From Candidatus Opimibacter iunctus (GTDB lineage: Bacteria; Bacteroidota; Bacteroidia; Chitinophagales; Saprospiraceae): 64,000 bases of DNA. Numbering within the stretch: position 1 is the stretch's first letter; each line of letters opens with the position of its first letter. Under the pieces are notes generated by a model. That model did not search any database, had not been told where the DNA came from, and worked only from the letters and a program-made list of their open reading frames with translations. The position numbers and the translations under genes are program-made. The DNA lies in contig JADJVH010000002.1 in assembly GCA_016716665.1 (NCBI GenBank), positions 310,001 to 374,000 on the forward strand, given 5' to 3'. This document shows positions 10,845 to 19,406 of this stretch, piece by piece.

Positions 10845-11624
10845 CTAAAGCACCACTTTGTTCATCCAGATCAGGAACACAATCCCGATGATAATCCTGT
10901 AATAGCCAAAATGCTTAAAGCCATACTGCTCCACGATCTTGAGAAAAACCTTGACCGCAAGCCAGGCCGTAATAAAGGCAATGATCAGGCCCATGCCCAG
11001 GAGGATAAATTCATTTTTAGAAAATACAATTGGCGTTTTCAACAGGTCATATCCTGTGGCGGCAAACATGGTAGGGACAGCGAGCAGGAATGAAAACTCG
11101 GTCGCCTGCTTTTTGTCAAGCCCATTGAAGACCCCACCTATGATTGTGGCAGCAGCTCTTGATACACCAGGTATCATGGCAAAGCACTGGATGAGGCCAA
11201 TAAAGAAGGCATGCTTATAATCGATGTTTTCGAGCACATCAGTCTTGCTTTCCTGCGCCACCACTTTCTTGTCGATCAGGATCAGGATGATCCCGCCAAC
11301 GATGAGTGATGTCGCTACGACAATGGGATTGAACAAGTACATCTTGATAAAATCATAGGCCAGGAAGCCAATGATTGCTGTAGGCAGAAAAGCCACAGCA
11401 AGTTTGAAATAGATGGTCAGCCCCTGCAAGAACCGCTTGAAGTACATCATGACGATAGCCATGATAGCCCCGAGCTGGATGGAGATCTCAAAGGTCTTGA
11501 CAAAGGCATCTTCATTGATCCCCATGACCGTGGAGGCCAGGATCATGTGCCCGGTGGAAGATATCGGCAGGAATTCGGTGATCCCTTCAATGATGGCTAT
11601 GATGATCGCCTGGATAGTAGTCAT
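10845..11624 (-). CDS. uppP: Undecaprenyl-diphosphatase (BacA/UppP family)
   Basis: A 259-residue polytopic membrane protein that dephosphorylates undecaprenyl diphosphate to recycle the lipid carrier for peptidoglycan and surface polysaccharides. The family signatures are both present: the N-terminal EGITEFLPISSTGHM motif (residues about 13-27) and the second PGVSRAAATIIGG motif (about residues 153-165), which supply the catalytic Glu, Ser and Arg. Length fits the family (about 260-270). It is convergent with the LytTR gene and followed on the minus strand by only about 110 bp of non-coding DNA. Bacitracin resistance is a known side effect of overexpression in this family. Confidence 0.95.
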   Translation of the reverse strand: MTTIQAIIIAIIEGITEFLPISSTGHMILASTVMGINEDAFVKTFEISIQLGAIMAIVMMYFKRFLQGLTIYFKLAVAFLPTAIIGFLAYDFIKMYLFNPIVVATSLIVGGIILILIDKKVVAQESKTDVLENIDYKHAFFIGLIQCFAMIPGVSRAAATIIGGVFNGLDKKQATEFSFLLAVPTMFAATGYDLLKTPIVFSKNEFILLGMGLIIAFITAWLAVKVFLKIVEQYGFKHFGYYRIIIGIVFLIWMNKVVL

Positions 11625-11688
11625 GAAATGTCAGCGTGTAAAAGCGGTCAGTAATCAATAGAATGGTGGGCAAAGATAATGTATCGCC

Positions 11689-12366
11689 TTATTTAAGCTC
11701 AAAGATGACCATATTCAATTCACCCTTGTCTTTACAGGTAAAGTGGTAGTCAGTGCCGGGTGCAATGTATAAGAATTCACCTGCCTTGATATCAGCGGAT
11801 GAGCCGGCAAATAGGTTTTCAGCTGATACAGGGTCGCCGGAGACTAAGATGACGACTATCGGGCCGCGCCCTGAGATATTCATCCCTTGCATCTGGGCGT
11901 TGTTGAGCTTGTATACAAAGGCCTTTTCATTGCTCAGGAAGACCGGGTAGGGCAACGGGCTGTTCGTGATACCGGTTTGCGAATTGTATGGTTTTAAAAG
12001 TTCCACATCAAGTACATGGAACTCTGAGGTATCCCTGTTGCAGACCCTGTGGAATAGGATATCAGGGGTGAAAGATTTGTACCAGGTTTTGCCAGTTTCA
12101 GATCTATCCGCTATCCAGGATTCACTCTTTACCTGTGCACTGGTATTTGTAGTCGTCAGTTGTATAAACAGCGAAGGGGTGGAGTGTACATGAAATTTTG
12201 TCGTATCGCCTGGAGGGATATGTACGTCGAGCACACGCAGGTACTCATTGACGATGGCGGGATGATGCATGGGCTCCTTGCTGACCTGAAGTTGGGCGAA
12301 GGCGGCTGTGCAGCAGGTTAGCAAGCAGACGCAGGTGAAGGAGATTCTTATAGACAGCGTTGGCAT
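11689..12366 (-). CDS. Secreted cupin-like protein
   Basis: About 225 residues from the ATG at 12366. The frame stays open to an ATG at 12408, but that extension is encoded by a degenerate heptamer repeat (GTGAGTC type), so 12366 is preferred; it gives a normal signal peptide ending near TAAFAQ. The mature protein has two cupin-like beta segments: an HIPPGDTTKFHVHSTPSL block with the histidines expected of a metal site, and a C-terminal IKAGEFLYIAPGTDYHF block. Reaction and ligand are unknown. It could be a periplasmic sensor or a small-molecule-modifying enzyme. It lies 65 bp upstream of uppP on the same strand. Confidence 0.65.
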   Translation of the reverse strand: MPTLSIRISFTCVCLLTCCTAAFAQLQVSKEPMHHPAIVNEYLRVLDVHIPPGDTTKFHVHSTPSLFIQLTTTNTSAQVKSESWIADRSETGKTWYKSFTPDILFHRVCNRDTSEFHVLDVELLKPYNSQTGITNSPLPYPVFLSNEKAFVYKLNNAQMQGMNISGRGPIVVILVSGDPVSAENLFAGSSADIKAGEFLYIAPGTDYHFTCKDKGELNMVIFELK

Positions 12367-12375
12367 AATTGGAAG

Positions 12376-12403
12376 GTGAGATCGTGAAACGTGAGTCGTG
12401 AGT
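12376..12403. repeat. Degenerate heptanucleotide tandem repeat
   Basis: Four consecutive 7-bp units (GTGAGAT, CGTGAAA, CGTGAGT, CGTGAGT) lie immediately upstream of the cupin-like gene start at 12366. They belong to the heptamer class seen before many other genes in this window. Confidence 0.6.
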
Positions 12404-12480
12404 TTCAATCAGGCAAAAAAACTCAACTGCGGCTCTGCGCGAAACCTTAAATAACAGTGAGAGTGTGTGATTTTGTCAGA

Positions 12481-12834
12481 TTAGTTAGGCATATTTTGTG
12501 CCTTCCATAGCTTGATCACCTGGATCAGGCTGTCACTCAGCGGAGCCTTCTTGCTCCTGAAAGGCATGAAGCCTGAGCTATCCACTGGTAGTTGAACCCT
12601 GTAGAGGATCTCATCGATGTTGCCGGATGCAGCAGCGTAGGTGTCAAGGAAACGGCGCTTGCCGCCTGGGAAATGACATGGTGCACAACGGTCCTGCAAA
12701 ATCGGGGACACGTCTGTGACGTATGAGACCTTTGGTACTTCTTTTCCTTTGTTACCGGCAGCTTTCTTAGAAGTACTGCAGAAGGGTAGTGCAATGATGG
12801 ATATAAGGGCAAAAAGCAAGATATTCTTTTTCAC
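12481..12834 (-). CDS. Small cytochrome c-like lipoprotein
   Basis: A 117-residue protein with a lipoprotein-type signal (hydrophobic residues 5-18, then PFCSTSKK, with Cys as the likely lipidation site). One CAPCH heme-binding motif (CxxCH) sits at about residues 51-55 after a VSPILQDRC segment, and a GFMPF motif near residue 88 could supply the distal Met ligand. This arrangement is typical of the short planctomycete-type cytochrome c-like domains common in Bacteroidota. Likely an outer-membrane or periplasmic monoheme electron carrier; the partner is unknown. It lies 93 bp downstream of glgB on the same strand, and I see no functional link. Confidence 0.7.
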   Translation of the reverse strand: MKKNILLFALISIIALPFCSTSKKAAGNKGKEVPKVSYVTDVSPILQDRCAPCHFPGGKRRFLDTYAAASGNIDEILYRVQLPVDSSGFMPFRSKKAPLSDSLIQVIKLWKAQNMPN

Positions 12835-12926
12835 GTGTTTTTGTATTTCATTAAAGGACGGCCCGAATATACAAACATCTATCTCTCCTGGATATTTGCA
12901 TGCTGGAGGATTATACTCACTATGGA

Positions 12927-15233
12927 CTATTTACCTTTTCCTTTGCGAACGGAAGGTTTTATAGATGCTTTTTTCTTTGCCACTTTAGCAGTAGTTTTTT
13001 TAACAGCCGACGCACTGACTTTCTTCGCAGGAGTTTTTACTGCAACCTTTGGCTTGCCCGCATCCTTTTGTTTAGAAGGTTTAGAGGGTTTAGAAGGTTT
13101 AGTCGCTGAAACTTTTTCCTTTGCTTTCGCTATTGATTTATCTGGTCTCAACCCCCCGACCCCCTTCGAAGGGGGAGATGATTTTTCCTTAGCCTTAGCC
13201 GTTGCGTTTGATTTATCTTTTCGCATCCCCCCGGCCCCTACTTCGACAGGCTCAGCACGACGCTTCGGAAGAGGAGAAATTTTCTTTTGTTTCTCCTTGC
13301 TCCTTGCCCCTTGCTCCTTGCCTTTAACCCACTTATACATAACAACAGTCAATCCGGGGAGGCTAAACTCCATCGAGTGGGATTTATGTTCCCACGGAGT
13401 TTCTTCTATAGTGACTTTTTCCGGAACGGCCCTATCCTGGCCCCAGTAGACTGCTTTGTCTGAATGATCCAGCAAGGTCCATTCGCCGTATTCTTCAGTA
13501 CCGATGCGGTATTGTGGACGTTCCACAGGAGTCATGTTGAGGATGACCATTATTTTCTTGTCCGGATTGACTCCGATGCGTTCATAGGCAAGTACGCTCT
13601 GTGTATAATCATCTACACGGACCCATTGAAATCCCTCTGGCTTTGTACAACATTCATGCAATGCACGTTCATGTTTATACATGTGGTTCATAGCTTTCGT
13701 CCAGGCTAGTATTCCTGCATGGGATTCAAAGGCTAGATTGCCCCAATCCAGTTGGCCAGCAAAGTTCCACTCACTGCGCTGTCCAAACTCTCCGCCCATA
13801 AAAAGCAATTTAGCGCCGGGATGTGTGTACATATAGCCAAGCATCAGGCGGAGGTTGGCAAACTGATCTTTTCCTATACCAGGCATCCGGCTCAACAGCG
13901 TGCCTTTACCATGGACGACTTCATCATGCGAGAAAGGCAGGACATAGTTTTCAGAATACTGATAGATGAGACTGAAGGTGATCTGGTTGTGATGATGCTT
14001 GCGATACAACGGGTCTTGCTTGAAATACCCAAGCGTATCATGCATCCATCCCATCATCCATTTCATCCCGAATCCAAGACCTCCTGCATACGTCGGATGA
14101 GATACCAGTGGGAAATCCGTTGACTCCTCTGCGATAGTGATGATGTCAGGGTGATATTTGTACACAGTCTCATTCATCGACTTGACAAAATCAATGGCCT
14201 CCAGGTATTCCCTGCCGCCAAATTTGTTAGGTTCCCACTCGCCTTCTTTCCTCGAGTAATCAAGATAGACCATGGATGCTACTGCATCTACACGGAGGCC
14301 ATCGGCATGGAATTCGTCGATCCAGAACAGCGCGTTGCTGATCAGGAATGCCTTGACTTCATTGCGGCCATAATTGAAGATGAGGCTCTGCCAGTCCTGG
14401 TGAAATCCCTTGCGTGGATCCGGATGTTCGTATACATGACTGCCATCAAAAAATCCAAGTCCGTGGCCATCAGTGGGAAAATGTGATGGAACCCAATCGA
14501 GGATCACGCCTATGTTGTGATGATGCAAGCGGTCGATGAGATACTTGAAATCATCAGGTGTGCCAAAACGGCTCGTGGGTGCAAAAAATCCAGTGATCTG
14601 ATATCCCCATGAAGGATCATAAGGATGCTCCATCACGGGCATAAACTCTACATGGGTAAATCCCATTTCGTTGAGGTATTCGGGAAGCTCGGCGGCCATC
14701 TCGCGATAGGTCAGCGGAGTGCCATCTTCTTTTTTGCGCCATGAAGCCAGGTGCATTTCATAGGTAGAGACCGGTGCGCCTAGTTTGTTGCGGTGATGCC
14801 GATTAGTCATCCACTCTTCATCATTCCACTGATGGTGATCCTCCCAGATGACCGAAGCCGTCATGGGAGGACGTTCGTGCCACCGGCCGTATGGATCAGC
14901 TTTGATACCCTTAAACCCGGTATGTGATTCTATGGCATACTTATACAGCGTGCCCGCGGCCAGGTCCGGGATAAAGCCTTCCCATACGCCAGAATTGTCC
15001 CATCGGGGATATAGATCATGCGATCCTGCTCGCCATTGATTAAAGTTACCAATGACGGATACCTTGCTTGCAGCCGGAGCATAGACGGCAAAGGTGACTC
15101 CTTTGACCCCGTCTACTTCAGCCATGTGGGAGCCTAGTTTCTCGTACAGCCTGCAATGGTTACCGCCCTGGAACAGGGTGATATCGTACTCGGTGAGGAT
15201 GGTGATAGGTTGGGCTTTGTTCATCACATGCAA
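12927..15233 (-). CDS. glgB: 1,4-alpha-glucan branching enzyme with Lys-rich C-terminal tail
   Basis: A 768-residue protein. Residues about 25-120 are a CBM48-type N-domain (GVTFAVYAPAASKVSVIGNF). The GH13 catalytic barrel follows, with DGLRVDAVASMVYLD (nucleophile Asp), TIAEESTDFP (acid/base Glu) and FSHDEVVHGKGTL (third acidic residue). The all-beta C-domain ends near residue 636 at TVVMYKWVKGK. The enzyme cuts alpha-1,4 glucan chains and rejoins them as alpha-1,6 branches in glycogen synthesis. The remaining 130 or so residues are not part of the family: they are rich in Lys, Ala, Pro and Ser (KPSKPSKPSK, TPAKKVSASAVKKTTAK), resembling histone H1-like tails. Part of that tail is encoded by intergenic-type repeat DNA (13148-13177, 13241-13259, and a heptamer run at 13291-13322). 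No other glycogen genes are nearby. Confidence 0.93.
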   Translation of the reverse strand: MHVMNKAQPITILTEYDITLFQGGNHCRLYEKLGSHMAEVDGVKGVTFAVYAPAASKVSVIGNFNQWRAGSHDLYPRWDNSGVWEGFIPDLAAGTLYKYAIESHTGFKGIKADPYGRWHERPPMTASVIWEDHHQWNDEEWMTNRHHRNKLGAPVSTYEMHLASWRKKEDGTPLTYREMAAELPEYLNEMGFTHVEFMPVMEHPYDPSWGYQITGFFAPTSRFGTPDDFKYLIDRLHHHNIGVILDWVPSHFPTDGHGLGFFDGSHVYEHPDPRKGFHQDWQSLIFNYGRNEVKAFLISNALFWIDEFHADGLRVDAVASMVYLDYSRKEGEWEPNKFGGREYLEAIDFVKSMNETVYKYHPDIITIAEESTDFPLVSHPTYAGGLGFGMKWMMGWMHDTLGYFKQDPLYRKHHHNQITFSLIYQYSENYVLPFSHDEVVHGKGTLLSRMPGIGKDQFANLRLMLGYMYTHPGAKLLFMGGEFGQRSEWNFAGQLDWGNLAFESHAGILAWTKAMNHMYKHERALHECCTKPEGFQWVRVDDYTQSVLAYERIGVNPDKKIMVILNMTPVERPQYRIGTEEYGEWTLLDHSDKAVYWGQDRAVPEKVTIEETPWEHKSHSMEFSLPGLTVVMYKWVKGKEQGARSKEKQKKISPLPKRRAEPVEVGAGGMRKDKSNATAKAKEKSSPPSKGVGGLRPDKSIAKAKEKVSATKPSKPSKPSKQKDAGKPKVAVKTPAKKVSASAVKKTTAKVAKKKASIKPSVRKGKGK
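13148..13177. repeat. Intergenic-type palindromic repeat inside the glgB coding region
   Basis: A 30-bp stretch centred on the palindrome CCCCCTTCGAAGGGGG is identical to the copy at 32514-32543 in non-coding DNA. Here it is translated in the glgB tail as part of SSPPSKGVGGLRPDKS. Confidence 0.8.
13241..13259. repeat. CTTCGACAGGCTCAGCACG repeat inside the glgB coding region
   Basis: This 19-bp sequence is, on the other strand, a TGCTGAGCCTGTCGAAG-type repeat. It shares the GAGC...TCGA framework of the constant-loop hairpins elsewhere in the window and is translated as AEPVEVG in the glgB tail. Confidence 0.65.
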
Positions 15234-15551
15234 AATACTAATCTTTCAATGCTTGAGGGCATCGAAAATTGGGCAGAATGCAACTCACTTTTACCCCTAA
15301 ATCCCCTTAAGGGGACCTTTTTCTCATAATATCAAGTTATTCCTGATATTATATACTCATAAAATAAGCATCCCCGCTTTAGGGGGATCGTCTGCAAGAC
15401 GAGGGGGTTAAACTGTCGTCAGGAGACGACTTTGCACAGATGTTACATTCAGGCTCGACAGATAGTCAATATCGCATTTAAGTCTGAGACTTAAACGATC
15501 AGGTTGTTGAAATAAATGACCGGCTCGCCGGTCATTTATTTCAACTATATG
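15234..15551. other. Gene-free region with several short repeats
   Basis: 318 bp between glgB and the helicase gene. It contains a CCCCTTAAGGGG palindrome near 15302, a TCCCCGCTTTAGGGGGA segment near 15371, a TCGTCTGCAAGACGA palindrome near 15388, and an AAGTCTGAGACTT palindrome near 15480 that matches the core of the 65-bp duplicates at 32316 and 32419. No coding sequence is convincing. Confidence 0.6.
15506..15545 (-). terminator. Perfect 18-bp stem hairpin after the helicase-nuclease gene
   Basis: GTTGAAATAAATGACCGG pairs perfectly with its reverse complement around a CTCG tetraloop, ending 6 bp beyond the stop of the helicase gene. It lacks a clear U tract, so it may be a transcript-end stabiliser or processed hairpin rather than a classical intrinsic terminator. 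Confidence 0.6.
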
Positions 15552-18500
15552 TTATTCGGATTCGGTCTCTTCGGGAGATGAGGCCACGATGCCATGCATC
15601 TCACACCATTGGCATTTGCCGCATCCTGTGCTAAACTCCATATTCTGGATCTTTTGATATGTATCGACGATCTGGCGGGTAACATATTCACGGTCGGCAT
15701 CGGTGACCATCACTTTATGCTGTTTGAAGCTGCCGTCTTTTTCGGGTTCGAGCGCTTGCAGCCACCCCTGGTCCATGTGCGTATGGTATTTTGGATCCTG
15801 GCTCAGCATGAGGTCATAGAAGACCATCTGGCGCCAGTAGTCGCCGCCGATGGATATGTCATCAGGTCCTTTTAGTTTTTCCCTGAACTTATCTGTCTTG
15901 CCGGATTTGTAGTCATAGACGATGATCGAATGATCCTTCTTGTCGATGCGGTCTATAAAGCCGGTGACCGGGACGCCCTGGATGTGGATGTCCCTGATCC
16001 TGTATTCGGTGTCATAGCGGATATCTTCTGACCATGTGGGGCTGTACTGATCATAATATTTGTCCAGGACCATTTTGCCATAGGTCATGGTATCTGCATA
16101 TTCCTTGGCTGTCAGGCGGTGTTTGTTGCGCTCCATGTAGTACTCATAGATGCGGATCAGGTATTCCTTGCCGGCAGCAAGATCGCGCTCTTCGTATTTT
16201 TTGCGAAATAACATCTGTAATGCCTCATGCAATCCTGTGCCGAAGATCAGGTACACTTGTTGGCCTGCAGGGATGACCAGGATTTTTTCATAATAGAAGG
16301 CAAGCGGACACTCGAGGTATTTGTTGAGTGCAGATACATTGAGAACGAAATTTTTCACACGATCGTGGATCTCGGCCTCATCCAACAGCAAGTCCGCTCG
16401 TTGTTCACCTGACATGACATGCAGGAGATATTCAGCCTGCAGGTTCTCATCTACTTCAGGTTTTAGCGTGATCACTGCAGGATCACCATTTTGAATTTCG
16501 GTCAGGTAAAGGCTTGGCACCAGGTCCTTGCCTTCGTCTTTCTTTCGGGCATAGGACATGGTGAGATCATACTTGGCACGAGTCATCCCTACATACAGCA
16601 ACCTCCGTCTGTCCTGGTCATTGATATCCGCACCAGTTTCGAGGAGCGTGGACAGGCTCTCCTGCCTGACGAGATTGTCAGGGAGTGAAAACATCTGGTT
16701 AAATGCTTTCTTCTTTTCCCATTCGTTTTCATTGACATTCTTGATGACTACTTTTTCATATTCAAGTCCCTTTGCGCTGTGTAGTGTAGAGAGAAATATT
16801 CCTTTCGGCGGCGGAGCGAGTGATTGGATCGGCAACCTGATATCATAGAGTTTCATCAGGTTGCATATTTCGAGCAGGTCAGGTATCCTAAAGCTTGATT
16901 TACCTGAAGCTTCCAGATCAGTAAACGTGTAGAAAGTCTTTAGTGCATAGAGATGGGTAAATTTCTCCGGTTGCTTCAGGATCCAGTCCATCAACCCAAA
17001 GCGATGAGCTACCCACTCCACGAATGCCATCAGGGTCATCGAATGATAAGCTGTGATACTTTCATCCAACAATTTTGCAATGCCCTCCATCCATAGTCTG
17101 TCCCGCAAGGCAAGTGGCTCCAGCTTGGCAGGATCACTCAGCCATCCGTACAGCGATGTCTTATCGTTCCGGTCCTTAGAGGTATAGGACAGGATCAGTT
17201 TTTGTAAATCATACGGCTTCGGATCGAGATATTGCAGGTGGAGTATCCTGTATAGCCGTGAGTCATTGTTGTTAGCGCCCTCACTGAGCTCATTGATGCA
17301 GGTGAGGATCTCTAGGAGATGGCTGATCAATGGATGATTGAGTGCATCGACCGTCTTTGCGATCTGGAAAGGGATACCTGCACCCTTGAGCGCCTGGCCC
17401 AGCTCCCTGCCAAGTTCGTGCTTGGTATAGAGTACGGCAAATGAGCCTTCATGTTTTTCTTCATGCCATCGCTTGAGTTGATGGAAGATGTCAGCATTCT
17501 CGTAGGTCGGGGTAGGGTAGGCATTGATATGGACCGGCTTGTCGTGCGTGGAGTGTTTGCCCGAAGCCAGCAGGTTTTTGTTTTGTCCGAAGATCTGTTG
17601 GATGAGTGAATTTTCCACCGGGTTCATGATGACCCTTGCTGCATCAAGGATGAGTTGGGAGCTACGATAGTTTTGTTCGAGCAGGATGACATCCGGTTGG
17701 TACTTGCGATAGAAGTGTACGAGGTTTTCGACATTGGCACCCTGGAAGCGGAAGATGGCCTGGTCATCATCCCCGACGACGAACACATTGGGCCGTTCGA
17801 GCCATTCGTGGTCAATTATTTTTTCGAGGATCGCCATCTGGATACCATTGGTGTCCTGGAACTCATCCACGAGGACATAGAGAAAACGTTCCTGGTAATT
17901 GGCAATCAGGTCAGGATATTCAGCAAATGCCGTGTTGACCCAGAGCAACATGTCTTCAAAGTCATACTTGCCCCTCTGCAGCCATCAGTGCATTGTAGTG
18001 GTCATATTCACTGACCGCGGCCTTGAGCACCTCCATCCTGTTGAGGACTTTCTCGGTAAATTCCTTGACCTTGAGATCACCTGGTTTGTTTTCTCCTGAC
18101 TTGCGCTTGTAGATATAGTCATCGCTTTGCCGCATGCGTTCGATATACTCATCGATCTGGCGGTACATAAAGTCAGGTGCCCAGTTTTCTTTCTTCATGG
18201 TCATGAAGAGCTCATGCAATCTTTTCCAGTCTGTATAAGTGAGTCCTTTAAATCGCTTCAGTTGATGTTGCTCATCAAAAGTGTCAATCAGTTTTTGCAG
18301 GAGTTTAAACCTTTCGATTTCGGAGATGGGTTCCAGTTCGCGTGCTTGCTGGAATATGCCTGGATTTTCCTGGATGACGAGGTTGCAGAATCCGTGGAAA
18401 GTGCTGACATGGATCTTGTAGGCTTCGGGGCCGATGTATTCGATAAGGCGATGGCGCATTTCGGAGGCGGCGGCATCTGTATAAGTGAGGCAGAGGATTC

Positions 18501-18666
18501 CCGAAGGAGGAGTGTCGGTCTCCCTGATGATATTGCCTATGCGTAGTGAGAGGATTTCAGTCTTGCCGGTGCCCGGCCCTGCGATGACCATGACGGGTCC
18601 TTCGATTGAATCAACAGCGAGGCGTTGATTGGGATTGAGGTTTTCTAGTTTTTCTTCGAAAGTCAT
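15552..18666 (-). CDS. UvrD/PcrA-type helicase fused to PD-(D/E)XK nuclease (AddAB-like), one frameshift
   Basis: Two adjacent frames together give about 1,038 residues. The N-terminal part has Walker A GPGTGKTE (residues about 30-37) and motif Ia LTYTDAAASEMRHRL. The second part carries VDEFQDTNG (Walker B), VVGDDDQAIFRFQG, LEQNYRS, STLHSAKGLE and LLYVGMTRAK. The C-terminal third has GFIDRID...VYDYKSGK, the PD-(D/E)XK nuclease core, bracketed by one Cys (YLECP) and CGKCQWC, the arrangement of AddB/AdnA-type 4Fe-4S nuclease domains. It probably resects double-strand breaks for recombination. The frames meet at the C-run 17971-17974 (coding GGGG): removing one base restores AEGKYDFEDMLLW, the conserved UvrD segment. 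A real pseudogene is possible, but a base-calling error is more likely given eleven similar cases here. Confidence 0.88.
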
Positions 18667-18670
18667 GGAG

Positions 18671-18717
18671 GTAAAAGGCTAAGGCTAAGGCGGAGGCTAA
18701 GGTAGAAGGTTGAGGGA
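18671..18717. repeat. Degenerate heptanucleotide tandem repeat upstream of the helicase gene
   Basis: Units of about 7 bp related to GCTAAGG begin 5 bp upstream of the helicase start codon at 18666. Confidence 0.55.
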
Positions 18718-18787
18718 GAAGATGTTGCGCTGGCATTTTGCCTGCGTCAAGACCTCCGTTTCGGCTGGCTCAAGGGCCGTTCGTTTC

Positions 18788-18815
18788 GACTCCGCTCAAC
18801 GACCGGGGATTCTGG
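18788..18815. repeat. Constant-loop hairpin repeat, short stem
   Basis: On the minus strand this reads TCGTT, loop GAGCGGAGTCGA, AACGA. It is the same sequence as the copy at 19306-19332, in inverted orientation on the other side of the GIY-YIG gene. Confidence 0.65.
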
Positions 18816-18821
18816 CCTTTT

Positions 18822-18867
18822 GAATTATACTTGTTGTTTCGGCTCCGCTCAACAACAAGTATAATTC
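18822..18867. repeat. Constant-loop hairpin, 17-bp perfect stem, downstream of the GIY-YIG gene
   Basis: Arm GAATTATACTTGTTGTT pairs perfectly with its complement at 18851-18867. The 12-nt loop reads TCGGCTCCGCTC, which is GAGCGGAGCCGA on the minus strand. It is an inverted counterpart of the hairpin at 19240-19277, with which it shares the TTGTTGTT stem base and the loop. Confidence 0.85.
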
Positions 18868-18892
18868 AATGTAATTTTTATGCTAAAAATTA

Positions 18893-19204
18893 TTAGTCAG
18901 GTGGCTTGTATTTCGAATTTGTTTTATTGTTACAAATAGAAAGGTCATGGAGATCGTTTTCTGCCCCATACATAAGAGCCTCTTTTTTCTGCCTACTCCA
19001 TCCTTGCACTTGCTTTTCACCAATGAACGCCTGCTCTACATGCTCATATTCTTCAAAGTAAACTAATCGAACAGGTAAGAATTTCTTGGTAAAATTTGCT
19101 CCTTCTCCATCCTGATGTTGACGGAGTCGAGTCTTGAGATCCTGAGCACTGCCAACATAATATTTCCTATTGGCACATTCCAGGATATACATATATCCTT
19201 TCAT
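18893..19204 (-). CDS. GIY-YIG nuclease family protein
   Basis: About 103 residues from ATG 19204 (MKGYMYILECANRKYYVGSA). The frame runs further upstream to 19282, but that extension is encoded by the hairpin at 19240-19277 and is probably untranslated. The protein is a single GIY-YIG domain: YMYIL and YYVGSA (the GIY and YIG strands), RLRQH with the conserved Arg, and GEKQVQGWSRQKKEAL with the candidate catalytic Glu. Length and sequence fit the small YhbQ/UPF0213-like group, which lacks added DNA-binding domains. Its setting is the notable point: two long hairpins sharing one loop sequence flank it in inverted orientation, with a 23-bp tandem array beyond. It could be a stand-alone nuclease acting on such hairpins; that is inference, as no biochemical role for this exact gene can be read from the sequence. 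Confidence 0.88.
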   Translation of the reverse strand: MKGYMYILECANRKYYVGSAQDLKTRLRQHQDGEGANFTKKFLPVRLVYFEEYEHVEQAFIGEKQVQGWSRQKKEALMYGAENDLHDLSICNNKTNSKYKPPD

Positions 19205-19239
19205 ACTGTTTTCAATTACTGGTCTCCCAAATATCGGGG

Positions 19240-19277
19240 AAAAATTGTTGTTGAGCGGAGCCGAAACAACAATTTTT
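19240..19277. repeat. Constant-loop hairpin, 13-bp perfect stem, upstream of the GIY-YIG gene
   Basis: Arm AAAAATTGTTGTT (19240-19252), loop GAGCGGAGCCGA (19253-19264), arm AACAACAATTTTT (19265-19277). It lies 35 bp upstream of the GIY-YIG start and is the inverted partner of the hairpin at 18822-18867. Confidence 0.85.
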
Positions 19278-19305
19278 TCCATTAGAATTCTCGAGTGGAT
19301 ACCCC

Positions 19306-19332
19306 GGTCGTTGAGCGGAGTCGAAACGAACG
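19306..19332. repeat. Constant-loop hairpin repeat, TCGTT/AACGA stem
   Basis: GGTCGTT, loop GAGCGGAGTCGA, AACGAAC. It overlaps the first unit of the 23-bp tandem array. Confidence 0.65.
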
Positions 19333-19406
19333 GAAATGCGGAGTCAAAACGAACGGCATTGCGGAGTCGAAACGAACGGAAATGCGGAGTCGAAATGAGT
19401 TGTATC
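19315..19406. repeat. Four-unit 23-bp tandem array derived from the hairpin repeat
   Basis: Units start at 19315, 19338, 19361 and 19384 and read GCGGAGTCGAAACGAACGG plus four variable bases. Each unit is the right half of the constant-loop hairpin. The array touches the last codons of the O-antigen-ligase-like gene, and the repeat-like DNA just beyond it (to about 19436) encodes that protein's final residues. Confidence 0.8.

Noticed and set aside
12835..13449. Plus-strand open frame opposite the glgB tail (Phe/Ala-rich)
   Set aside because: It is the complement of the Lys/Ala-rich glgB tail; Lys codons on one strand give Phe/Leu on the other. No domain and no promoter.
19205..19282. N-terminal extension of the GIY-YIG protein
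   Set aside because: The extra 26 codons are mostly hairpin repeat DNA, and the GIY-YIG domain starts right after the ATG at 19204.
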